64,000 nt of DNA, taken from contig JAAGOF010000251.1 in the NCBI GenBank assembly GCA_010645155.1, positions 160,978 through 224,977 of the forward strand, read 5' to 3'. Of the stretch, positions 1 through 12,100 are shown one piece after another. The translations under genes were made by a program, and so were the position numbers. Below the pieces are notes generated by a model that worked only from the letters and a program-made list of their open reading frames with translations, had not been told where the DNA came from and did not search any database. The stretch comes from Tigriopus japonicus. Lineage: Eukaryota; Arthropoda; Copepoda; Harpacticoida; Harpacticidae. The stretch's first letter is position 1, and every line of letters starts with the position of its first letter.

Positions 1-172
1 AACCTATTTGATAAAAACGGGATAATCGTTCCTAAAGTGAAAAATCTTTACATAAGAACCAATCTTAACCATTTGCGACTCTTGTAAGTTCAGGTATATC
101 CTTTTCATAGAACATTAATGATTTTTTAAGTCATAAAATATACGCATCCAGAACCAAGAAAACTGCACTCAC

Positions 173-3100
173 TGTGGTTATCAGCGTCATTGATTTCCGT
201 CGACAATTGGGTAGCACTAGTCACCCTGATATCTTCGAACAAAATGTTCGAATCTCCAGCGGTGAGTTTGGATACGTCAAACGTGAAATTGGTAGATACA
301 AAACTGTCTTGTAATATGTTGCCAAAAGAGCACAGAATTTTATCACCAGCGTCTGTGCACCCCGGCGATTGTATGACCGATAGTTTATTTGGGATGGGTA
401 GAGTTAAGCTGGTTTTAAAAGCAGTGCCTCCCTCCTTGTTTCCGGTCTTGACAACAATGGTCAATGATTTGGATGACCCTATAAGAAATGGGCTGTCCTG
501 ACCTTCCTTCAAAAAGGGCTCTACGAACAGGTCACAAGTACAATTTTTGCCAAATGCGCAATCTGAAAATAAAAGAGGAATCCATTGAGCTTGATTTCAA
601 TGACAAGAAGGATGATAGCAATGAATAGCAATTACTAGAAACTAAGTCAACGGTTACGGAAGACTTGTATGCGATTCTTGGGTCAAGAATGTGGCACTCG
701 GAACAAAACGCATCATCTTCCCATGGAAGTTGTTCCACTACCGTTTCAAATAAAAGTGGCTCCATATTTCCAGAATTGTGCAACTTCACCTGAAAAAGAC
801 AGAAATATAAGGTCGGTTGTTGAGGTAGTTTGGAAGTATAGTAGAAGCATAACTTGAAAGAAGCATATGAGACGGAGTAGAAATAGCCATGCTCGATCAA
901 GTTTTGCTACATAAGCTGCGTTTTTTTTTTCAATCGCAAATTATGTAGCCAAACTTGCTCGAGTATGGTTATTTCTACTCCGTTTCATATGCTTCTGTCA
1001 TGCTTCTAGACATGCTTCTACTATACTCCAAAACTACCTCAACAACCGACCTATAAGCGGTATTTAATTAATAGCTGACTAGAATGTCACAAGATTGCGG
1101 GGTCACAATGCTAATAAGACCCCGAAATATTGCACCCTGACACTAAGGTTTGTTTTGCTTTCTACGTAAGTTATCAGTATTTTCCAAGCGATTCATAAGA
1201 AATGGAATAGCAAACCATGTCCGTAACTATGAAATGGTTTCTCTCACAAAAATGTACAAAGCTCAAAAAGACTTGGGAAATAAGAATTCTTAATATTAGT
1301 GATAGACCGAAAAGGCTCTTAACCAAGCCAAAAGCTTCGGCTGCAATAGGGCTAAACCGAAAACGAAACCGAAAACAGCTGACTAGAAAATTTTAAACAT
1401 GCATAATTCACTTCAAAATTTAAATTAATCATGCGAACGACGCTTTGTAATTCAAAATTCCAAAAAAATCCGAAAATTTGAGGTTCAGAGGCTTTAGGAT
1501 AAAAAATCTTCTACCTTAATTGCAAACTTAATTCTATGTAGTGCATGCCTGCTTTCATTTTCGGTAGGCGTAACCAAAACCGAAAGCTTTTTCGGTTCAT
1601 CACAACTGTTAAGATGCATGTGCTTTTTTCGCCATATTTTATAGGTTGGTTATTGAGGCAGTTTTGAAGTATATTAGAACCATATCTAAAGCATAAAGAA
1701 GCATAAACGAAGCATGAAGGATTCTTTTTTTGGGGGGGGGCGGATTTTTCAATACCGCTACAAGGAATGGGATTCCCTGTAAAGAGAGTTAATCATTATT
1801 ATAGTTTCAATAATTAATGTTTATATGAAATTTGATCTACCAATGAAAAAGGATTTCTCCCGACAGCTTCAATCCGACCCCCAACAGGATTTGAACTTAC
1901 GCCATCTGGGGAAGCACTTACACTCGGCACTTTTAAGAACGCGCTAGTACACGTGGCCATTCTGGCTTCCTTAAAAGGATTTGTCCCGACAGCTTCAATC
2001 CAACCCCCAACAGGATTCGAACCTACGTCGTCTGGGAAAGCGCTAACAAGCGCTTTCAAGAACGCGCTAGTACGCGTGGCCATTCTGATTCAAATGTGAG
2101 ACGGAGTGAAAATAACCATGCTGGATCAAGTTTCACTACAGAAGCTGTGATTGAAAAACGCGACTCGTAGCGAAACTTGATCGAGCATGGTTATTTCTAC
2201 TCCGTCTCATGTGCTTCTTTTGTGTTTCTTTGCTTCTAGACACGCATATCCTATACTTCCAAACTACCTCAACAACCGACCTCATATCTTGATGAAAGTT
2301 CGGGAGGAAGAAAAAAGTGGAAGTTATAAATGATCTGTTTTCAATAATGACTCTTTGCATCATTACATAATCATCGTTGCTTGAATATTGAACTAGTTAG
2401 AAATTGCTTCTTCGGAATAATCAAATCAACTGTTTGGCAAATTTTATGCAATGAAGGTGAGGTTTGTATATGGTTTAAGCACAGCAGAACAGAAGTGTTA
2501 TATCACAAAGCTTACATGTAGAAGATATTGATGTTGATGATTTTTAAAAATAGATTAAGAAAGATTATTGATAAAGATTATGGTAAGAGATATTTTCTGC
2601 TTGTCTAGTTATGCTTAAATGACTATTATTTCGTGATGGGATCAAGGCTAAAATAACCATACCCGTTGTGACACCAAAGTTTCTTGATTTTCATACACAG
2701 TTTTGATGAACGACACGTTGTTGTTACGATCATTATCAACAAACATGGTTTTCGAATCCTTAATAATTGTGATTTTCACTTTGGTTCTTCCATTCCCGCC
2801 AGATATCTTAAGCCGGGACTTCATAGAAACCTTGACCGTGATTTTGAAAACTACAAAAAAAATGTGATTTGAAACGTTTATTTATGTCCTTGAGGTGTAA
2901 TCCCTCACCTTCAAGGCTATCTAGTTTGATAGAGCTAACGGAAGATTGGGATTCGACCTCTAAAGTGGCTGATGGGTTTGTACGGAGCAAAATAACTTCG
3001 TCAGAATCGTGACATCCTGAAACAAACAAAATAAACTGCGATAAATGCATGTCCTTGTCAAGTCCATTTGAGTTTGAAGGTTTTAGATCGTACCGACACC

Positions 3101-6100
3101 AATGTCTGGGACACCATTTCGGTCCACGTCCAGGGTTTTTGAGAAACTGATCCCGAAACCTCTGGTAGTTGTCCTCAAAGATCGAGCACGAATGATTTGG
3201 CTTGCCTCTGCAAATGAGAACCTTACAACTACATTTCCAATTCTGAGTCATTTAAAAATTTGCATTCAATAAGTTTAAAAGCAGGTGCCGGTGGCAAATG
3301 ATATGTGACTTGGAATTGAAGTAAAGCAATCTTAGATTATTCAAAGTTCGATGAAACAAGGACTCCTTGAAATATAGACATGCGCAGAAACGAAAAGCGA
3401 AATTTACGATTATCTATTTAACTGAACAAACAAATATTCCTATTCTTGAGTAAGCGTCTGTTTTATAAAAAAAAAAATCCATATTTCAATTTGCGAGTTA
3501 ATAAAACTTCGGAATCAGACTCTCTCAAATACCAAAACATAGGTACACAGAATTGCGGACCTCGAGAAATCCTTGATTGATGTCAAAGCTATTTTATGAA
3601 TAGCCATGGTCACTCCGGCTTTATCATCAAGGGGGTTTAAAAACTGTTCAATTCAGCAAGTGGTACTCATAATAATTGAAGGGATTAGAACTTGTTGATC
3701 ACATCTTTGCCTTCAAAATTCACCAATAGACGATTTCAAAGAAAACCAGCATTCTTGTCACCTAGATGTCTGTCGCATAATTAAGCACTACTGATGGGGT
3801 TCAATCTAATTTTCAATCTGCTCAATCATTTATACGCGCTCTACTTCGTTATGATTGTCAATTCACGTAAAACGTCACATTTGTCACTTCTGTGGAAAAT
3901 GCGTTCGTTCATTGAGAATATCCAAATGTGACCCTGTTTTTGAAGACTTCAGATCCACGTGTGCCATCAAGATCAAGCAAAGTTTTTTCACACTACTTTT
4001 GCAATGGACCAATGATGGTAGTCCTAAAAGATTGAACAGATTGAAATCAGACTGAATCCCATCCAATTCAACATCCCCTGAACCCTGAGTTTTGCTTGGG
4101 TACCCTCTATTGTTCTCAAAATGAAAAGCTCGCCGTCATTAAAAATTATTCTTAATGGAAGGCAAGAAAATACAACAACTGCATTTCAATGAAATGAAAC
4201 AGAAGCTAAGAAAGTGCTAGAACAATATTCAAAATGGATTAGAATCTTAGTGAAGTTTTCCCTGATGAGTGGACAAAAGTTGCAACATCTGTTACGAGGG
4301 ATATCCAGACTAGAGGTAGACTGGGCTTGTATCTCGTTTAATGTACGATTTTTGGATTGTGAGCAGATGCTCTTTTACAAATTTTGTTCTTAGACAAACT
4401 TGCTCGAAGCTATAATTTAATTAGTCAAGATATGTTGGTTGGCACTTGAGCGTCGAGAGCGAGCAACATGCCAAAAATGATTAATCTTTCAAAGCGAAAG
4501 TTTCTCAAATCCAAATTTATCATTTTCTCCGGGTAAATATACACCAAACAGAAATATGAGTATGAGCAACATCTTTACTTTTTAAAATAATGGATTTTGA
4601 GTCACCCAGCATACCTTGTCTAATTAAATCATAGCTTTGAAAAAGTTTGTCTGACAACAAAATTTGTGAAATAACATCTGCTCACAAGAGTTGAATCTTT
4701 ATATCCATTTTTGACAACAATCCGAAAATGGTACAATTTGACGAAATACAGGCCCGGTCTACCTATAGTCTGGACACCCCACGTTCGTGCAAAAAGCATT
4801 CCAAAAATAAGCACTGTAATAAATTATGTGCGGTTTGACTTCTGATATTTTTCTGAACGTGAAACAACACAACATTTCACCGTCATGTGGCCTGAAAGTG
4901 TGTTACCGTTTTTTCTCTTGTTTAAGAACAGCAGCATCAGATCAAATCCGCTCAACCAATCGCCTTACCTTGAATGCTAGCAATGTCTTTCTTTCCCATA
5001 TAGATGTGTACAGCTCCGCAACCATCATCTTCATATGGTGCTCCCACCGCAAAGTCTCCATATCCATCCATATCAATGTCTCCAAGAGATACTAGAGCGC
5101 TTCCAAAGCGACCAGATGACTTCTTGGGACCCGAGAGAGAGGCTCGTTCTCTAAAGTTTTCGTTATCAATTTCTAAAATGGCCACTCTTCCTTGTTCGTA
5201 ACGCTAAAAAAGACAACATTGTTGGAATAAGGAAGAATTCATTCTTGCTATTTAAAATAGGAACGCTTTGAAAGGGTTTACCATGTTCCAAATGTTGAGC
5301 TGCGCATGAATTAGAAGAAAACTATTGAACTCTTCCTCAGCTTTTACCTTTCCCGCGAAACGTAAACTTGGCAACTCTTTTTATGTTTACTTATTGGCAA
5401 ATGAATAGTAAATTTATTTTCAACAATACGAGCTTAAGATGAGTGTAAGACTTCCGGTGGTGATAATAAATCTACGAATTAAAACAACTTAGTAGTTTCC
5501 ATTGTAAACTGAAGTGCACACCAAGGAGACTCTCGACGCTTTTTTGAACAACGAAGTCCAAAAGAAGCTCCAAACACATGTGCAGAGTGGTAAAAAGTAC
5601 TCAAAGACACCCAGAGAAGTCGAGCTCGAACCCTTTCACTCCCATCTCTGCAAGTCACTTCCATTCTCATTTTTCATTGCCATAGGTGGGCATCGCGTTT
5701 AAATCTTGCATGGGGCATAACTTGTCATAACAGTACTATCTGGCTATTTAATGTTTGAAAGATAATTCTTGAGATATGGGAGATGTAACAGAGCCTACTG
5801 TCTGTTGCCTCTTTTTTGCCTCTTTGTAAATCACTGATGATGACCATCTATGACTTCAGATTACTTCATGGTGAACTTACTTGGTTCTTAAGATCTTCGA
5901 CAAAGAAAGGAGCTCCAACCAAAACTTCATCTATGCCATCTCCGTTGATATCCACCGTGGCCAATGCACTTCCAAAATATTCCCCGATCTGTCGTCCTAG
6001 AGAGAATCAAATACATTACCCGGCCGGTTTTGCAAACTGAAATGGCCATTCGCGGATTAAAGCACCTTGATTTCGTACCTTTGGCCTTACAGATTTGGGT

Positions 6101-9100
6101 CAACGCCGCCAACCCATTAAATTCCACGGCAAAAACCGACCCAGTCCGATCTCGTCCTGATCGAGGGGCTCCCAACACAATTTGGCGTGGTCGATTTCCT
6201 TGTGAATTCCGAACAAGTTTGCCTGAAGAAAAAGTTCTTTTGAGATGCTCAAGAGTGGCTATTTTAGGTACCAAACTTTCTGGTTTTGGGAGTTGTAAAA
6301 AAATCAAGAGAAATTCCCTAAAACTCATGTGGAAAAGGGCAGCTTGCGTACAAGTTATGCACATGTAATTACGATGGAGTTGTTTCACTTCCACAGCCAA
6401 GTAATTATAATAGCAATTCATTACTTGGAATTTAAAGTAATCGTTATTGTAATCACATTTCAATCCATGAATTGTACTTATGTTTGCAATTACAATTACA
6501 GTGGTACCAAAAAAAGGAAAATCTTGCGTGTACCTTTCATTGTGCATTTAATTTCCAAACATAAAATGGTAAGCAAGTTGGACTCAAGAAGCGAAAACTG
6601 AAGTTGAATTTAAATTTGAAAATAATTTATTTGCAATTAGTTAAAATGAACAATAAAGTCATTTATAATTCCTAATTTCAAAGAGACCTCGTACTTTTTC
6701 ATATTTTGTAAATAATTGTCACTGATCAAGCATCTAGACACCAATTTAGTTGTTACAATTTCCTCTAAATCTTGAAATATTGCAAGTGTGAGACCATTTC
6801 AAATCAAAAAATGTATTAGAGAATTGATTTTTGCAAGTTAATATCATTTACCTGAAACAAGTAAAACTAGTGGTGGGTGATGCAAGTTCAGACTAGTATC
6901 TAAAATGACACTAAATAGCCTTGAGACACAAACTAGAAACGAGCTGAACTAATTTACAAAATAGATGTGTGTTTGTTTGCCAGTGGTATAATTCAAAATA
7001 AATTGTAAATGGTTGTTGTTATTTACAACAAGACTTTTCCGGCAAGATCACTTTAAAATAATTAATTACTCGCGAGCTCTAGTGAATTATGGTACTTTGC
7101 AGGATTGAAATCCATTAAAAAATCAGTTTAAGTTTACAAAACTCGCGATTCCAAGTTTTGACAAACCCTCATTAGGTCTAAATTTACCTGGCTAAGGCAA
7201 TTTTGTCACATACAGGGGTGGAGAACGTTTTTGGAACAACCAATTTGTTTCCTACATGAATTAGATAAACATTGAATTTCTTGCACAGACATATTTATGT
7301 TGACAAACACAAAATAGCAAACACATTTTTGAGAAAGAAGAAAGAAATTGCAACAGTAATGTTGTTTTGATATCTATGGGCTAAATGCACACCTGTGGTT
7401 CAACTGGCTTTATCTCCATGACAACAGTCCCCAAAATTGACATGACACAAAAGTTTGACATGCTTTCGAACTTCTTTCTCAATAGATACTGGATATGACT
7501 GAACAGAAATTTTCGTGTCACAATGCTCAGAGGGTTAACATATTTTCTACTCATTGCGTGTTCTCAAAGAATATAGAAGTTAGTTACAGTAGTTTTGTCA
7601 ACAAATCAGGTAATGCCAGACTAATTCACCGAGTATCTATGTATTTTTTGGGACCCAGTCAGTTGAAAAATAATGAAAATAAAGAAATTTAAGGTAGATT
7701 GAGACCCAAACAATTCTCTTAAGGCATAGAGCTTGTCCTCGGCAAAATCAAATTCTTGTTTTGAGATCAAAAAGCTCACAAGTTTATTTCCACTTATTCT
7801 TCATTTTGGAACTTTCCATGCCCAATTTTTTTTTGTTTCGAAAAATGAATTACTGGGAAATTTGAATTTGAAGTACTTTTTTCCATCAGCTATGTATTTT
7901 TCCAACTAACATTTGCTCAAACTATGACTTCTTTGATTTTGGTCAAAGTATGTTGCTTAATTTGATCCTTACAAACTGATATCCCGGAGAGAAGTACTTT
8001 CAAGGCGCCATTTACTTTGTCTCATTAAGTTTGCCTCACCCTGTAGCTTAGGTAATTTTTTTTTCTGTACGATAGAAAATCCAAAGTTACCTTTCTCCTG
8101 AAGCCATCGGACGGACGTAGATTAGATCGGTTCTGGTACTGACTTACCTGAAGAGACTGCGAACCCGGTGTAGTCGTTCAAAATCGGTTCTGAAGAGGAC
8201 CATGGTTGAGTCATTACAGGATTCTCTCCGGTGGTGTCGGTTCTATAAGAGAGAGAGAAATTTCATCCAACTTGATCTTAGCACAACCCTTGTTCGAAAT
8301 GATAACGTTTTCTTCATTGCTCTTAACAAAATGTTGTTTCAGAAGCAAAAGAGAGTCCTTCAAATAGTTTTGATCTGTGCTTTTTTAATGATAGTCCAAC
8401 GGATGGTTATCGTGTCCAATTCTGTATCAGAACAGTGCTCAAACAATATACAAAGGTAAGTCCGAATTCAACAACACCTTTTAATGTTTATTAATTAATG
8501 CTTGCGGAAATTTTGCAGTAAACCATGGTTTTATGTATATGTTGTTACAAATAGACGTTGAAAAAATGCCAACTGAACACCCACTTTCTCTTCTCATCTC
8601 ACGTTTCGATGGCTTTGTTACAGTTTCTCGAAGGCGAATCTTTACGTGGAATACGTTAATGGATCTGAATTTGGGCGTTTAACTTCAGAGCAGTGGAATA
8701 CTCTAGTTAAATATTGTCAACCTGTCCTTGGCAATGAAGAGCTTAAAATGTGTCTGTACCCTCCTAAAATGGATATCATCTCGGATTGGATTCATAAACG
8801 AGGATCTTGGGAAGAAGAGGTCTTCCATGTTTTGATCACGGCTCTACAAATGCAAGCCAATCCATATTTTCTTGATTTAGGAGCTAATATTGGATCTCAT
8901 TCTTTAAGAGTGGCTCAAAGTGGTTTCCCCACAATGTCCGTGGAACCCTCGATATTTAATTATGCTCGTTTGAGAAGATCTGCCGAATTATCCGAATTAA
9001 AAGACATAGTGATCGTGAAAAATGCTATTTCTGACTCTAGACGTGAGGTTCAATTGGGCCTTTTTATGAGAAAAAATTATGGTAGTGTACATGTGGTGGA

Positions 9101-12100
9101 GAAAGATAAGTTGACTTCCACGTCGGATAATAATATTGTGAAAAGTATTTTACTGAGTGATGTTTTGGACGAGGTTGGCAATCAAGCCTCCTTGGATAAT
9201 CCAATTGACTTGATTGTCAAAATTGATATTGAAGGCCAGGAGTGCAAGGCCATTTTGGGATCAGTGCAAAGTCTGGCGTGGAATAACTTTTACCGCATCC
9301 AAGTTATCGTAATGGAATGGCGATTCAAGGATGTCGGATCCAAGTGTTTAAAGAGTGAAATCAAGACAATGACTCAAGCGCTCAGTAATGCCGGATTTAG
9401 ACCTTATCATGCCAAAATACACGCAAAGTTGGACCCTCTCGTCAGCTTGAAGTGGCCAACATTAGACATGATGTGGGTTCACCATAAATTTGAGAAAATA
9501 TTTTTATCTACTCTGTTTCCAGATTCAACTTGATCGATGGGATCAGCTCAAACACAGTCTTGGTTTTAAAAATTAGAACTTCCCGAATAAGATGACTTTG
9601 TTGCCGTTTCTAGAGTCAATTTTGTTTCTGCGACAAGCTAATTGATATACTGTATGTCTCTACTGATGATTTTACCACCTGTGATACTAGTGAGCAATTT
9701 ATTAAATGGTTATTTACTGCCTGGATTTCCTCATTCACACGATTGACAAATCTTCCATGTCACAGCTTGGAGAATAAAAATATGTGTGTATTCAGATTTT
9801 ATAATACGTATCAGAGCCATCAAAAGATAAAACAAAAGGGAGAGCCAAGCCAAGTGCGATCAAATATTGGAGACGTTGGTCACATATTGCCACAAGTCTC
9901 AACCGAAGTAAACAAATGGATGGTTCGCCAACTGAAAACAGTGTTTTAGCTCAGCCATCTTAAAATCCCATTGTGTAAATCCATGAAAAATGACAATGTT
10001 TGCAATTTTGTCTCAATGTGTAAGCCATTAATCGTCAGCTCACGCCCCAAAACGCGAACACGCACTTTTTTACCTCTCGTTACAAAAAATGTTTCAATTC
10101 CTTTTAAAAAGCACGAACTGTGATATTCGTGAGCGAGGCCACGCCCAAGTACCGTGGCTCCCAATGATCCTTTGACTTCCCTTCTTCAGTGCCCTCCTTT
10201 TCCTTTCAATATTTCCTCTTAACATAATCCCTTGGCCACGTCTTATTCAAGACCTGAGTTGCTTGCCCTTAAACCGCATTAAAGCCCTTAACCCTATCTT
10301 CCCAATCTTCCTTTCCCGTTTATCCTCAATCCCATATCCAATCATCTCTTCTAGGTCAGATTGAATTACTCGGTATCGCGAGGAACCATCGGCGTCGACG
10401 GAAACAGGGAAGAGGAAGGAATTAACCGGTGTCGTTCCTTTTCCTCAACTGGCATGGACGCCATTTGCCTCTTAAACGAATATTGAAGTAAACATGGTAT
10501 GGCTTATTTCGCCAAGTAACATGTTCAATCATAGAGTATATAACAATTCATTCGTTTGAATTCAATTAGTCGTCCAGGACACGTGTTATTGTCACCCTTG
10601 ACAGGCCTAGGAAAGGTCGTCCAAGAACTGTTTTTACCCTGGAAGTCATTAAGAGAACCCAAGAAAAGATACGGCGAAATCCAGCAGGAAGCATCCAGAA
10701 CTGCGCTCGAGACGAGGGTATGGCCAAGCACACCATGGAAAGGATCATCAAAGACGATCTAAAGCTGAAGGTGTATAAAAAGGTCAAGGCTCAGCTATTT
10801 TCTGAGGCTACCAAGGAAAAGAAAAAGAAGGGAATCAAGATTTTAGTGAAGATTGTGCATGATGACATGCATGGCCCAATCCTTTGGCATGATGAGAAAG
10901 TAATTACTATCCAAGCCGTTCACAATCACCAAAATGACAGAATATTGTGCAAGAACATCAAGACAATCCCTGTGGAGTAAAAGGCTGTGTTTAAACGCAA
11001 AAACAGCTAGTCTGATGGTCTGGGCTGGAATTCTTGCTGATGGAAGAAAAACACCGCTAATCTTTGTCCAAGACGGCCTCAAGATCAACCAGCAATCCTA
11101 CAGGTCTATACTTGAAGAGAAATTGCTCCCGTGGCTCCATGTAGAAGAGCCCTATGTTTTCATGGAAGATGGTGCCCCAACCATAGAGGTCCATAGAGAG
11201 ACCATTGTTGTCATTTTGTCTGCCTTCTTTACTGCTGAAACTGGCCAGAAGTTGGGTGAAAAGGGAAATATTTCCAAAGAATATCGTAAAATACTTGCCC
11301 AAACAAGTGAAAGATCATAGTACAAATGAAAGTGCGCGAGACATATTTTCAATGCCAAATCCAATAAATGGGCAAATTAATGCCTGTAAGTTGAATTCTC
11401 ATGTACATTAAGTATCGTATTATCATATGGGAGAAGCCAGGAACCCCTGAGAAGCAAAGCTTACACAGGAGGCCACAGGCCCAAAAATTTAAGTTTTTCA
11501 AAACTTTACCTTCTAAGAATTCGTTTGTTTGGGCAAGTTTCAACAAGTCTCTGATGAAAAACGGCCCTCGCTGCCCACAATGAAATTTCACGACCGGCCT
11601 GCCCTGGTATCTCCCCTCTATAGCCCTCTATGCCCCCAACAAACATTGCTAAAGCAACTCATGCCTGGTGCAGCAAGAATTTTCCTCGATTTGAGAGCAA
11701 GGAAATGTGGCCGCCATCCAGCCCTGATCTCAATCCAATGGACTTCAGTTTTTGATCCATGATTGAGACCAGAGCTTGCGCAAAGTTATACAAGAATGTT
11801 GCAGCACTAAAAGTAGCCCTTGAACAGGCTAAGCTGAAATATCTGAAAAGTATGACATGCACGTCAGTGGTTCCACGAATGCTTTATGTTAAGGGCGGCT
11901 ACTGTGAAAGTGTTTCCACCGGCCCTTTTCTTAAAGGGGTTGTTCTTGATTTGACAAATCTTTAGTGTTAACTTTTTTGAAGTACATTTTCCACAACGCA
12001 AAAACTGTGGTCACAGACTTATTAGGTACCCTGTACATCCCGTAGAACCGGGGCTGGCAATCAGTGGGCCACAACCCACATGTGGGCCAAAGAGTGATCG

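Noticed and set aside
190..501. Plus-strand open frame of 103 codons
   Set aside because: It is antisense to integrin exon 11, which has clear family sequence and splice sites.
1814..2083. 89-codon minus-strand frame with an internal repeat
   Set aside because: The repeat is the tRNA-like dimer of a SINE plus a LINE tail, not a protein gene.
1976..2090. Functional tRNA gene
   Set aside because: A B box is present, but the arms do not fold as a complete tRNA by eye and the unit is part of a SINE dimer.
5927..6547. One long integrin coding block
   Set aside because: Only 6222-6079 and 5996-5881 are exons; the rest of the open frame is intron read-through that lacks family sequence.
8202..8330. 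Upstream in-frame ATG for the FkbM gene
   Set aside because: It would overlap integrin exon 3 and place an unlike hydrophilic leader before the signal anchor. The ATG at 8331 has better context.
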